Positions 11,444-22,648 of a DNA stretch of 64,000 bases are shown here, piece after piece. Numbering within the stretch: position 1 is the first letter of the stretch; each line of letters begins with the position of its first letter. The stretch is from Fistularia commersonii (taxonomy: Eukaryota > Chordata > Actinopteri > Syngnathiformes > Fistulariidae). The stretch is taken from contig JBBMNZ010000001.1 of NCBI GenBank assembly GCA_037954325.1, positions 25,431,758 through 25,495,757 of the forward strand, given 5' to 3'. Both the position numbers and the translations under genes were made by a program. Below the pieces are notes generated by a model. It did not search any database, had not been told where the DNA came from, and saw only the letters and a program-made list of their open reading frames with translations.

Positions 11444-11855
11444 CTACTCACATCCCACCTGCGGGGCATAGCCACTAACAACATTGAGCATCACACCTTC
11501 ATTTTCCAGTTTCAGACTCCTAAGTCTATCTGACATTCTTTTCCCCTCCAGAACATTCCTAACAAACTCCTCCTTCAACATACCTCCTACCCCATTTCTC
11601 TTCCTGTCAGTACCACGATAGTACAACTTAAAGCCTGCTCCTTAATAAAACACTTCTAGCCTTACTAGCTTTCCATCTGGTCTCCTGGACACACAGTATA
11701 TCCACCTTCCTTCTCTGCATCATGTCAACCAACTCACTATCTTTTCCTGTCATAGTCCCGATATTCAAAGTTCCTACTCTCAGTCCTAGAGTCCTGCCTT
11801 TCCTCTTCTCTCTCTGCTTCCGAACACGCCTTCCTCCTCTCCTTTTTGGACCCAC
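11444..11855 (-). pseudogene. LINE endonuclease (APE type), N-terminal part
   Basis: The minus strand from 11855 reads a basic leader (MGPKRRGGRRVRKQREKRKG), then LRVGTLNIGTMTGK. That is the APE-type endonuclease opening, with the metal-site asparagine in LNIGT. Next comes VDILCVQETRW, with the metal-binding glutamate in QET. A frame shift near 11630-11660 separates this from GTDRKRNGVGGMLKEEFVRN and VSGYAPQ (11444-11626). The coding then stops abruptly at 11450 and joins RT sequence. The downstream catalytic D/H motifs of the endonuclease (GDFN, SDH types) are lost. The start is the first methionine of the open frame and fits the family. Confidence 0.85.
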
Positions 11856-12065
11856 GGTAGCCTAATTTCCACTGGTACCACTGGTACCCTGTAGGTCATC
11901 GGTACCACTGGTTGTCATTGTTAACCCGAGTTTGTTAGGTTTGATTCGCATGTTTGGTTTCGGCAAAAGTTTTTAAAAGCCCTTCCTGATGCAAACCTCT
12001 GCATTTATCCGGGCTCGGGACCGTCTCAGGGAGACACTGGCCCGTGCCGCCCTGAAGCTGCATTA

Positions 12066-12081
12066 CTGTGGCTTAAACAAC
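12066..12081 (+). repeat. target-site duplication of LINE, right copy
   Basis: The 16 bases match 10582-10597 without a mismatch. Confidence 0.9.
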
Positions 12082-12547
12082 GATGCAGCTAATTTATTGA
12101 TTTTTTGGGGGGGGGGCTTTCGAGCTTCATGCCGCCAAAACATTTGGCCTCGTCACATCGGACCAATGAAATTACCATGCATTTCTGAGGCTGTTTAATT
12201 CCGTAGAAGATGACTTTAATGGTTTTAGTGCGCAGGAGGAAGACGAAGATAGCGATTAGCTGGAGTAGGACAAAGCAGAGATAGAAAATGGATGGACGGA
12301 TGGACTTTTCCTTGTGTTATCTAATATTAATCTTCATCAGCCTGTTCAGAAAAAAGCATTTCAAAAGTGTATTTGTGGATATTACCAGAATGTAAAAAAG
12401 AAAAAAAAAATGTTTCGATAACATCTCTCTGTGTACATATATCATGTTACAACGTGGACGCTTGCTGCTCGAAGATATACTCTATGTGCACATTTCAGCC
12501 ATACCGGCTTCTATTCAGATGCACTCAATAGTTCGGAAATTACGGTA

Positions 12548-14920
12548 AATATAATTGGAACCATTACAAGTTCATCATTAACTGATTTTATTCAGTAGTT
12601 TCATGAGACTTTTTCCCAAGTGTCTCCTTAACTATTCCACCTCGCGCGAATTGCATGTATTTCGTTTTTTGCACAAAAGTCGACGTCTCCAGTTGTGACG
12701 GCGATGCTGAGAAACAAAACTTTTAGAACTCATTTCATCGCACTGCGACACGTGGAAGGTGAATCATTGCGATGAACGGCGGGCGACTCGGGCTGAATGT
12801 TGACTCAATGATCTCCCGGTCTCACCTGGCGCTTCAGTGCCTCGCGGCTGACCGGGAAGCGGCTGATTTGCATGCAGCTGTCACATAAAATTGTGATTTT
12901 TATCCTATTAGCTGTCTGTGAGCCGGGGCAAATGATGCATTGCTGGACGTCTGTCACGATATTTCATGGATGCGGCATTGGCTGGCGGGTTGCCATATTT
13001 TTTTATAGTTTTCTTTTATTTATAAATAAAACTCATTATCGTCTTTGACAAGAGCCGGCTGCGAGCGTCACAGTACGGTTCTTTTATTTAGAGGATGCTT
13101 TTGTCGCCCGGACCTTAAACTCACGCTTACTAAAGCATCTGGGGAGCTACTTAGCAAACAACTCAGTCAATAATGTGGAAAGTGGTTTCGCTCTCAGCAG
13201 ATCGTCTCCCTTTTATGAAACCTTGCCTCCTGTTTGTCGATGGCCTTGTTGTGTCTCTCGGCTGTGACACCAGCTGCCACCGTCTGCATCCCAATCATTT
13301 GCTCACGGAAATGTTAGAAATCTCAGGTTCCGCGAGGAATATCAACTCAAACACCTACCGGGAAAGTTCTGGAATAATTTAACTGAAACGTCCCCCGGCA
13401 GCCACTGGAGATCAAATCCATCCTGGGACTTTGCGTGCTGGGCATGCACCTGCAGGCCACGCTGGGGGGCAAAATTTAAGCTTCTGTCAAAAAACAGATC
13501 CATTTTTCTTCTGGTTTTTCCGCTTTTACTCCCCACAACATTTAGTTCCCAGGCATTATAATAAACTCTGGTTTCTTAGTGCCATCTCAGTGGTGTTTTT
13601 TGATGATATCTGAACTTTTATCATACACTGCTAAGTGTTGACAGAAAAATCAAGTCCACTGTTGGTAGATTTTATGCTCTGAATTTACTTTTTTATTTTA
13701 GTCATATCACAAATGTTTTGATTTGAAATATCTCACCCAACACAACTCATTTTTAATCAATCTTCTAAAAAAAAGTGGCACCGTATTCATGCTTTAAGTT
13801 AACTTTGCATTATTACAAACAACTTTGGTTGAACTAAAATGTACCAGATCAATTAACCGAAAAAGAAGATTGAGTTTGGAGGGTGGGAACTTATTTAAAA
13901 TATCGACATTATGCCGTCTATTAAATTACTTTGAGCTTTCGGGACACAGTGTGTGATGGGAGGGCACATTCTGCTTCATTTCCAAAGAGACCAATAGTGT
14001 ACATTTGACTGTTTCATATCTAGACTGAAAATGATTAATATTATTATTAATATTTATTTGGAGGCAGGGTATCGCTATTCTGCTTCACAGTGAAAAGGTT
14101 TCTTGTCTGGAAACTGGTCCAGGTTAAATCCATCTCCATCTCCCCCCGTGACCTTAAGTGCAGGATTGGTGTTTTTTTTCTTATTATTTCAGTTAGATTA
14201 TATTTTAGAAAGTCCCGGCATTGGTTTCTTTCTGAACGAAATTCGTTCAGCCCGTACACGTGCGCAAACATGAGGACGGAGCAGTGGTTGGCGCTGCATG
14301 AATTTATTTTTAATGTGTGTAAAAATTCATTTCAATGAATATGTACAGAGGGAATTACAGTTTTCTAATTACATTTGACAAGCCTGTTGGCTACAACCAG
14401 ATAAAGTTAGTAACCATGTTTCAATTTGCCGGTGTGACGCGTGCGTTATAAGGTGACGGTCTGTCATATGTCTTCTAAGCTCAGAGCGCGATGAAAGCAT
14501 CCCTATTGATCGACACCAGCAAAGGCTGGTCGGTAGATGCTGCCTCCTACACCTTATTCTTAGAAACACAGGCGTTAGCATGCAGCCAGGAGGCGTTTCA
14601 TTTATTTCCTCTTCAAATTATTTTGCATTGAAGACACCGTCCCGATGTAGGCAACAGTTATCTACGGTCAAATTGAAACTCACATGAAGAAATGATCGAC
14701 ATGAACCTGTTAAATAACAAAATATTAAATGAGTGTTCGAGATTGTCATTTGCCAATGCCTTCATTCAATTATTAGAAAATGTCAGCAGACTGACATAGG
14801 TCGTTTATTAAAGATACAAGGTTGACACAGTTTTTAATGGAAAAAAAAAATTCATCTTAGTTCATATAATTTTCTGTCTCATCAGTTGTCCTTGTTAAAT
14901 ATTTCCGTTATTTCGCTTTT
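12548..14920. other. non-coding stretch, no gene recognised
   Basis: No gene or transposon end was recognised. The sequence is mostly AT-rich and non-repetitive. A repeat-free, motif-rich block at 12760-13100 is listed separately. Confidence 0.45.
12760..13100. other. candidate conserved non-coding element
   Basis: This is a block of mixed-composition, repeat-free sequence. It holds an octamer-like site (GATTTGCATGCAGCTGTCAC, with an overlapping E-box CAGCTG and a TGTCA half-site), CAAATGATGCATTG, and TTTATTTATAAATAAAACTC (MEF2/AT-rich). The look is that of a developmental enhancer. No comparison was possible. Confidence 0.22.
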
Positions 14921-15178
14921 GCACATAAATGGTTTCAACTTAAATAGCGCTTTTCGGCAGTTTGGGGTTTCGAAGCCTTTTACACGGGATCTCGCGTTCA
15001 ACCATTTACGTAACAATGGCGGCAGAGCAACAATTCAAGGCACTAACTAGACCATCTGCAGGATCTTGGGGTTAAGTTTCTTGCCCGGAGACTCTGTGGA
15101 ATGCAGACAAGAGGATTGAACCACCAATCTTCCCATTGGAAGGGCGCCTGCAATTCCAACTGAGCCACAACCGCCCCG
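14921..15178 (-). repeat. tRNA-derived SINE, near full length
   Basis: Read on the minus strand from 15178 it begins 'ggggcggttgtggctcagtt', a tRNA-like head with A box TGGCTCAGTTGG (15156-15167). The B box GGTTCAATCC lies at 15113-15122. The body ('gggcaagaaacttaacccca', 'gtgccttgaattg') and the tail with 'aaaagcgctatttaa' follow. This is the same family as the fragment at 8178-8365. Box spacing is that of a pol III type 2 promoter. Flanking target duplications were not clear. Confidence 0.8.
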
Positions 15179-16113
15179 TTCTGGCCTACCTGCTCTCGGG
15201 ATATAATAATTTCCTGATGCAGCGTTCCAAACTTAAATAAACAAATAGGCATAAGGAGCTACAAATAAGGATTCTGTGATATTTAAAAAAAAAAAAAAAA
15301 CCTTTCCCAAAGTTTTGCACGCTCATGTCAAATTGCAGACAATTTCATCATTGCATGAAGACCTTTGGCTTGCATGATGCAATTTCGGGGGTGAGTGCCC
15401 CAGCAGTGTTGTGGCGATTGTACGACGGATGTGTTCTCGATGGTAGGCTCGATCTTCTACCACGTTAAATTATTCATAACTTGAATTTCTTTTCTTTAAA
15501 ACTGTGGAAAAAAAAAATCCTCCATTTATTTTCATTTGATGGTTTGATTACTTTTTCATCTGGATAGGGCAGTCAAACAAACGCAATCTGTTTTTTTTTT
15601 TTTTTTTTTTTTTTGTTTTAAAAGATAATTTGTACAGAAGATAAAGCTACCATGGGTGATTTGTCAAATATATCTAACCTCAAATCAGGTAACAAAAGAA
15701 ATACTGAACCGATCACAATCTGAGGGTCCAGTAACATAGAACAGCGTATAAGAAAATCTAATAAAAACATGAAGCCGGCTTAAATAACCCCACTAAGATT
15801 TAAACATTTGAGGTATTTTCATTTTGAGGCCTACTTTTCTATCTGTCACTTATGTATTGTTTCTGGTAGAAGTGGATTCTATGCTATTAATGAATCAATG
15901 ATAGGAGACAAGAAAATAACCAATTTGGTTGGCTGGTTAAAAAAAAGAAAATGAGAGAGAGAAATAGATTAAAACGAATCTAATCTTTCTAATAAAAATT
16001 AATAAAAAGAAATGAATGACAAAGATGAACTCAAAAGGTTGTGGTAATAACAACTAAATCAGAGCAATGGTTCTTGCAAAAAGCGGACAGGCCAAAACTG
16101 CTTTTATATATCC
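15179..16113. other. non-coding stretch, no gene recognised
   Basis: AT-rich sequence with a 25-base poly-T tract at 15591-15615 and several shorter A or T tracts. Nothing else is recognisable. Confidence 0.5.
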
Positions 16114-16120
16114 TATAATG

Positions 16121-16351
16121 GTTGCAGTGGTAAGCACTTCCCCCTCGCAGGTTTTGAATCTGACAAGGAGACTTTCAGTGTGGAGTTTGCTCCGGGCTCT
16201 CCGGTTCCTCCCACAGCCCAAAAACATGCAGCGGGCTCATTGGAGAACCTGAATGCCCAGGCGTGTAAATGAGAGACGGAATGATTGCATCCCTCTTAAT
16301 GATGTGTGATGTGAGAGCAGGATAAGTGGCGAAAGATGGATGGATGGATGT
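16121..16351 (+). repeat. V-SINE (DANA/HE1-like), 5' truncated by about 10 bases
   Basis: It starts 'gttgcagtggtaagc' (A-box region) and continues through a degraded B box near 16153-16163. The middle block 'gtggagtttgctccgggctc', 'cggttcctcccacagcccaa' and 'aacatgcagcgggctc' follows. It ends with 'gcaggataagtggcgaaaga' and a (TGGA)n tail. A 7-base duplication TATAATG flanks it (16114-16120 and 16352-16358), which is short but correctly placed. Confidence 0.82.
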
Positions 16352-16358
16352 TATAATG

Positions 16359-17164
16359 ATATTTGTGTTCATGTATATTTACTATTCTGTGCAGTTTTGT
16401 ACCTTTTGAGTAGTGGCTGTATCTTCTGGTAATTTACGTTAGGTTTCAATTAAAAACTTTCGACGTCAGTCACAGACAGGAAGTCCTACCTGTGTTTTCA
16501 ATACAGTTTTCATCTCCAGAAAAAAAAAAAAAATGCTAATAAATAAATAAACAAAGGCTTCTTTTGTATTTCCCTGAAGCACTTTGGCTTCAATCTCTTG
16601 CTTTTTACCCCCCTCCAACAAACAAACAAACAAACCTGGTCTGAAATTTGTGCTCAGGGGAAAGGGATTTGTCCAAATAAGTCAGTTTTATGTGTGTTAG
16701 TGTGTTTGCATGTGTGTTTGTTCCCATCTCTTGCTCCCCACTGCATCTGCAGAGGAAGGAACCCTTTGAACTCTTAACCAATAAGCATCCCGGCAGTAGA
16801 AAGATGTTGCTAGGAGCCATTCCGACATCCAGCTGTGGACCTGCTCCTGACGTGCGCGTCTAACATACACTTTTATACGCACCCAAAACAAATGCAGCTA
16901 TCTGTCTCCGGGCGTCACTGTAGAATATTACAGAGCAGTTGAGGGGTATAACTTTCATGTCTGCCCTCACCTCATGACGAGATAGCATGTTCTGTTTCAG
17001 AACACATCGTCTCCTTGCACTGCCGCCATTTCTTCTCCCTCCCGTCCTTCTATCTCCTTCTCTTCCTCCATCTCTTCTTCTTTTTTTTCTCTCTATCTAA
17101 TGCATAGAGACAGAGAGGATGTATAATTCATACCCCCTCTGCCAGCCATGCGCCTCTTGGTGTG

Positions 17165-17213
<49 letters not shown>

Positions 17214-20050
17214 CCACCATTACTCGTCAGGCCGAGGAGACGAACCACGGCGAAGGAAGCAAAGCGGAAAGAACAGGTCATCTGAGTACGTGTGTGTGTT
17301 CATGTGCACAAGTGTGTTTACCTCTGTGTCTTTACATTCATATGAATCATGTATAGGCGTGGGAACGCTCGCTTGTTGACCGTTCTATACGTTTCATTAC
17401 GTAGCTGAGGGTAAAGTGAAGCGAGCGTTGGCAGAGTCTTCGATGCTTTTGCCGTATTTATTGGTTTGGGGATTTGTATTTATCTCCTCGTGGCAAGCGC
17501 TCCCGCACTGCTCATGAAACTCTAAAAGCAGGCCAGCGTTTGCTCTCTGAAGGCAGACATGGCTCTCTGAGCTCAAGTTTCTCTGAAATAGAATTTGGGA
17601 GGGCAAGACCCTCCTCTCTTCTCCACTCAACCATACACTTTGTCATTCCCTCTGGGGAGAGGGGATGGGGAGAGGATGTGGTACAGGAGTGGAAGGAGAG
17701 AGAGAGAGAGAGTAGGGGGACCATAAAGTGCAAAGGAGAAAGAAGGGAAGGTGGGGTAAAACAGGGAAATGGCCGGTGAAAGCAGGAAGTAAAGAGGATG
17801 GCGGAGACCGAATTGAATCAAATAGACTTAATTTGATTTGGTGGGCGCTTGTTTTTCTGTCCTGAGTAGGGGAGTGGGGCGTGGGGGAGGCACATTAAGG
17901 GGAAAAATTGAGATTATGAGAAATTATATTACCATAGTAATGTCATTTTGTTGTGTAAGTGAAGTCAGATTATAAATAAGTAAATAAATAGAATAAAAAT
18001 AAAAGGGCAGAAATTTTGAGAAAACAGCATACGTTGGGAGAGTAAAGTTACGACTAAATGAGAATTAAGTTGCAATAATTGAAGAGAAAATTTTGATTAA
18101 AATAAGATCATAATACTTCAAGAATAGGGGCTTAATAGTACTTTAGTAAAGAAAGAAGAGAAAAAAATGATACACAGCAACAGGAATACAGGTTTTATGC
18201 TAAAATTTGGTTGAGTTGCCAAAAACTTTTTCCCCCTAACTTTGGAAAACAATATGGTAAAATTTATTTCGCAAGATGCTTGATATTCCTCAGTGCAAGT
18301 GAACAGAAAGAACAGCAGAAAGTTGCATTAAATTGAAAATGTATTCTCTGTATACAACTATAAAACTTACTGGTTGCTTTTCCCCCCATTCCTTTTGTTT
18401 GCAATTTTAACAAATCCTTCAAAAGGCCCCAAACAGGCAGTCAAACTCATTCCAATAAATGCAGTTTTTGCGTCCAAATTAAATATGTTTTGGGATGTTT
18501 TCTCTGAACCCCCGGGTCACAACTGCCGCCCAAAACCATTACTGACGTGTCGTTGAGCCAGGGTCACATTTCTAACACGCTCGCCCTCACCAACACGAAC
18601 ATCAACTCTGGAGTTTATTTTGAATCAACTCCCATTGGGCTGCTGTAAATGCTCACCCAGGCACCAGATAGGTGTTTATCCAAAGCAGATCACTAAACCT
18701 CGTGTTTTGTTTGCGCGACATTGTTAGAACACTCATAATGACATGTCAGAGCGAGAGACAGTATTAAGCTCTGACCCGTGTCGTCTGTTATTATTTTCTC
18801 TCCTCATTAGAGCATAAGCATTTGAACATTCTTGACAGGGTGCCTCAGATCAGAGGGGGAAGTTGAAAAGTACGGAGCCCACTGCTACATTATCCTGTCA
18901 GATGTTACAAATACAGCATACTGAGAAAGTGTTGTGTGAGCAGACGCGTGCCGGCGTTTCAACTAGAAAGAGAGAAATAAAGAGGCGAGCCGGAACCGAG
19001 GCTCTGTGATGTAAACCGCAAATTATGTTGCCGTGTTTGTTTTTCCCATTGTCAAAGTCACACTTATCAGAGGCCATCAAATCCGTGTTACGCAAATAAT
19101 TACTCTAGGACACGTGAACAATAGCAGTTCTGTTGCGGATTAATACTGCAACCTTTATATTTTCGCTGCAAAGAACAGTCCTAAGAGCAAAGTTAAGAAA
19201 AGAAGAAAACCCAAACCAGGTGGTGACTGCAGTGCATTTTCACAACACTCTTTAATTCCCTCGGGTTTTCTGTAATGATTTATGCCCCTGTGTCTAGCTC
19301 TATATTTCAGAATGGATCCCACAAAATTAAATTTGCTTCGAAACAAAAGTAACGCGCAGCACATATCGATAACGTTTCATTGCTCAGGTATGGGTTGAGT
19401 GCGACAGAGGAGCAATCCTGCGACGGGAGACAACAGTACGCAATCTAGATGTGTCTTTTAAAATCGTAAAAAAATGAGAGAGTTTAATAACAAGGGGAAC
19501 TAACTGACCACTGAGGTCACTATTCGTTTTCAGGGAGAATTTAAAGTGGACATGGAGACATTTTTTGCCAGATAGTTGTCAACTCATCTAACAGCCAGGA
19601 AACACCTCAGAATACTAACGGATTGTCAACACTTGACTGTTTACCTTTCATCGCACACGCCCTGTATTTGCACTTTTAATTAGCAAATGTCCAGTTGCAA
19701 AGTTTACATTCCCAATGCATCTTTGACTCGCTGCCCTTTATTGTGCTGTTAATGTTTAATTATGTCCTTGCTAAGCTACCTTTTGCCGCTTTTGCATTAT
19801 AGGAACTTTTTTGTTAGTTCCTTGAACCTTTTCAGGAACAAGGCATTTTTTTTTAATAACATTCGCCATTTTAGCTCCTACCCCGAGGCGAGGTTTTTTT
19901 CCATTGGCATTCAAAGAGACATAGGCACTTGGTTGATTGGTGAAACTTATAAGCCACGCCCATTACCAGATAGTTGTGGCGGACTGTGGAACGCCATTTT
20001 TTAAAAACAATCGTAGTCGCTGGTCAGCTGTTTTCTTGCAACCTGCGATA
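16359..20050. other. non-coding stretch, no gene recognised
   Basis: It contains a (TG)n microsatellite (17161-17212), a short (AG)n run at 17696-17712 inside a purine-rich stretch (17650-17770), and otherwise single-copy-looking AT-rich DNA. No exon pattern was seen. The open frames over 17119-17379 and 17474-17821 are low-complexity. Confidence 0.45.
17161..17212. repeat. (TG)n microsatellite
   Basis: About 26 TG units with one C interruption near the start. Confidence 0.92.
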
Positions 20051-20052
20051 TA

Positions 20053-20811
20053 CAGTATACCTTTGTTTTTCACGGGGGTTATGTTCCAAAAAGAACCCGT
20101 GATAGGCAAAAACCGTGAAGTAATAACCTTTATTTTTTTTTTACAATTATTATACAATTAAATACTCTATTATACATTGAAAAGAAAGAACAAACCATTT
20201 TACAGGCTCAATCATTTGTTTCGCAAATAAAAGTAGTGTACTTTAGAAACGTTTTTTTCAACAAATAACTTCTGTACCGTCAAATAATAATTTTAATCAT
20301 CAATGTGAACAGAAGGCTTCAAATTGCGGAGATTAGCACCCCCCACCGCAACCTTATTGCTGCTGCGAAACCTATTCCCGCTATCGTCCTTATGCTTTTT
20401 TCTTCCTTCTTTATGGAACGAACGGAAGATTGATTAATTCCGTAATGCCGACCTACAGCCGCATAGCTTTTACCTTCCCTTAGCATATCCAGAAGTTTAA
20501 CTTTATCTGCGATAGATAGCATCTTCCACTTGCTTTTGGGCCCTGCCGCAGGTGCTTTTGTTGGTCCAGAGCATTTTGTCGACATTATGGGTTTTAGAGA
20601 AATTGCAAGAGAGCTTGCACGTACGTAATGTAAATTTGGCAAGCTGTTTTATGTACGTGTACATATTAAAACTGCAATGTTATTGACACACAGGTAGAGA
20701 AGAAGCGGAGTGACTTTCTAGCCAATCAGAATGCAGAACACAATGCACGATGCAAATCTGTGAAGTAGCAAAACCGTGAAAAGTACACCGCATTATAGCG
20801 AGGGATCACTG
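20053..20811 (-). mobile_element. Tigger/pogo-like DNA transposon, deletion derivative
   Basis: The termini are inverted and flanked by TA (20051-20052, 20812-20813). The left end reads CAGTATACCTTTGTTTTTCA. The right end in reverse complement reads CAGTGATCCCTCGCTATAAT. Both continue into related 'aaaaccgtgaa' subterminal blocks (around 20107-20119 and 20770-20780). The 759-bp element is far shorter than an autonomous Tigger (about 2.5-3 kb) and keeps only the beginning of the transposase gene. It is a non-autonomous derivative that could be moved only by enzyme supplied in trans. Confidence 0.82.
20319..20585 (-). pseudogene. Tigger-like transposase, N-terminal HTH only
   Basis: The minus-strand frame from the methionine at 20585 reads MSTKCSGPTKAP, then KWKMLSIADKVKLLDMLREG and KSYAAVGRHYGINQSSVRSI, then a KKEEKSIR stretch. 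This is the psq/CENP-B N-terminal helix-turn-helix of Tigger/jerky-type transposases, which binds the element's ends. The usual second HTH and the DDE catalytic domain are missing. An upstream in-frame methionine at 20642 exists, but the family normally starts a short basic stretch before the helix, so 20585 is preferred. The frame runs on past the domain into non-homologous residues. An intact reading frame over about 70 residues suggests a fairly young copy. A retained DNA-binding fragment might compete for element ends, but that is inference. Confidence 0.78.
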
Positions 20812-20813
20812 TA

Positions 20814-22640
20814 ATGGACAGAGCCCCTTGAGAAATGGACCAAGAAGAGGTCCAAGCTCAATTCGAGCTGGACAGAACTGTGGGCTGAGGACTTTTCTGT
20901 CCCAAAGCAGCTTAGATATTGTCTATGTCCCCAAACACCTTGTCATACTAGCTGGCAATCGCTGTGGACAGTAAGAAGTTGATGGTGCAGGCAAACACGT
21001 TTCCTGTCTGCAAATGTGACAAGAAACACTTAAAATCCTCGACATGCTGCACACAGAGAAACAAACATTTCCAATAGGCCGATTCTTGACACTGTCATTG
21101 GGTAGCTAAATAAAAGTTGCGATTGACTTTTTAAAGTCAGGCAGCAGTTTGTCGCTGTCTTTGGAATGACTTGCAATGTGAGGCGTTTGCAATGTGAAGC
21201 CGGTGATCTGGCATCTAAATGACATGAAAAAGCTGGACGAAGATTGGCAAACCTGTAACCCCCCCAAAAAATGGGATCCTGTATACTTGTCCAAAAGGGA
21301 CTGTGTTTAGTTTGTGTTTCACTACACATTTTCAAAAGGTAAAATTTTGAATGCAACACCGTTAGACGTTGCAGCGTGTTCTCATTTTCGCAGACACAAG
21401 GAAACTTTTTTTGCATTTTTTTTTTTTTTGTTTTGTTTTGTTTTTTTTTTTTGAGGCAGTTGCAGGAAAAAGGGTAGAGAACACAAATGGTGACAACGCA
21501 AGCCTATAGGTGCAAGGAGCAAAGTAACGGAAGGGGGACATGTTCTGCAATGAACAAAAAGGCAGAAATGGAAAAGAGAAAGAACTTGAAGGCGCTGAGA
21601 AACATGTCGTGGGAACCAGACGAGAAAGCGAGGCAGAAAGCGCTACAATAACATGTACTGCTGAGAGGAGAGAGCAGAGGAACCAAAGCGAAATGCTATA
21701 GGCAGAGGCGGAGAGAGAAAACATGTAGAGACAAAAAGATAAGGGAGAGACAGAAAGAGAGAGAGTTGCAGAAGGAGAATCAGCTCTTTTTCCCTCTAAT
21801 GGGTGAGTGAGCATCGGGAACAGTCAGCTGAGTCCATGTCAAGAGAAAAAGAACCTAAACGAGAGCAGAGCTTTACATGCACAGTTTAGCCCGCCGCTCC
21901 ACTGCCGGAGACAGGCGGGCCGCTAATGGACAGCGAGCGGAGATAGGGGTGGTCAAAAAATGAATAAATAAAAATAACAGAGGGAGACGTTTCAATTGAA
22001 AAGGGCAAAAAATATCCCCTCGCAGCCCTTGATAGCACGTCTGTGGTTTAAGTGATGAAGTCGGTTGCGAACGGAGAAGCGGAGAGAAATGAACACAGGA
22101 GACGCTTTGATTAAAAAGTCTCACCACTCATTTGCGACTAAGTTACCGCCGTATCTGTGTTTAATAAATGGCAGGAAGGGAGCAAAGGAGCAGGGAAGTT
22201 GCATCAAAGTAATGCTAGTGATACAAATGCATTAGATATAAGCGCCGCCCCAATGTTTGGAATTTCAAAGCTTCAGCATTTCCGCTCCGTGTCCTGGGAT
22301 CTATGCTTCTTTATTTCTTTGGGGGTTGTTTTCTTTAAAACATTTTTACCAAGGAGACCGATTGATCGCAGTTGATTGTAGCAAAGCCAATGACGCTCGC
22401 TGTAAAAGCACCGTTTCTCAGTTTAGTGGAGAGCAAATCGAGGAGAGAAAGTGTCTCCAAGCTCATTTAAGTCTTTTTTTTTTTTTAGGGCTGTAAAACA
22501 AAACACTTGAATCGATAGCAAGATGGAGGAAGAGTGTGAGATGGAGAAACTTTTTAAAAATCTAAAGCTGGCTTATGTGGGTAGCTTGACAAATATATCC
22601 GATGATTTATGATGTTTATCTAAAAGTGTTTGGCAGCAGT
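20814..22640. other. non-coding stretch, no gene recognised
   Basis: It contains T-tracts at 21418-21452 and a purine-rich stretch (21490-21790). The long minus-strand open frame at 21362-21814 is serine/leucine-rich low-complexity translation of that tract, with no domain. Nothing else is recognisable. Confidence 0.45.
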
Positions 22641-22648
22641 GTATCTCG

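Larger units (their letters stand above)
10598..12065 (-). mobile_element. RTE-type LINE, internally deleted copy
   Basis: This is a minus-strand non-LTR retrotransposon framed by a perfect 16-bp target duplication. Its 3' end (low coordinates) carries the family signature 'gcggcgacccctgaagggaa' followed by 'aagccgaaagg'. Its 5' end (11860-12065) carries an untranslated leader with the family's 'tcaggaagggc' and 'gttaacaatgac' words. The coding part between them keeps the endonuclease start and the reverse transcriptase end, but the central portion is missing. At about 1.47 kb it is less than half of the roughly 3.3 kb I would expect of a full copy. Both ends are present, so the deletion is internal and not the usual 5' truncation. 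The assignment to the RTE group is from remembered protein motifs. Confidence 0.85.
10533..12545 (+). mobile_element. TA-flanked non-autonomous DNA transposon (interrupted)
   Basis: The left terminal repeat CCGTAATTTCCAGACTATAA starts at 10533. The right end, in reverse complement, reads CCGTAATTTCCGAACTATTG and ends at 12545. Both sides are flanked by TA (10531-10532 and 12546-12547), as for the Tc1/mariner-pogo superfamily. The subterminal 'ataagccgc' motif is family-typical. After removing the inserted LINE and one copy of its target duplication the element is about 529 bp. Near its right part, 12191-12259 reads as an acidic peptide (EDDFNGFSAQEEDEDSD, then stop) that could be the last residues of a lost transposase. 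The copy has no usable transposase gene. A 'gaaaatggatggacggatgg' stretch at 12286-12305 resembles a V-SINE tail. Confidence 0.85.

Noticed and set aside
21362..21814. 150-codon minus-strand open frame with serine/leucine-rich segments
   Set aside because: It reads through a purine-rich tract and a poly-A/T stretch (Lys run). The hydrophobic look is compositional and no domain or conserved motif is present.
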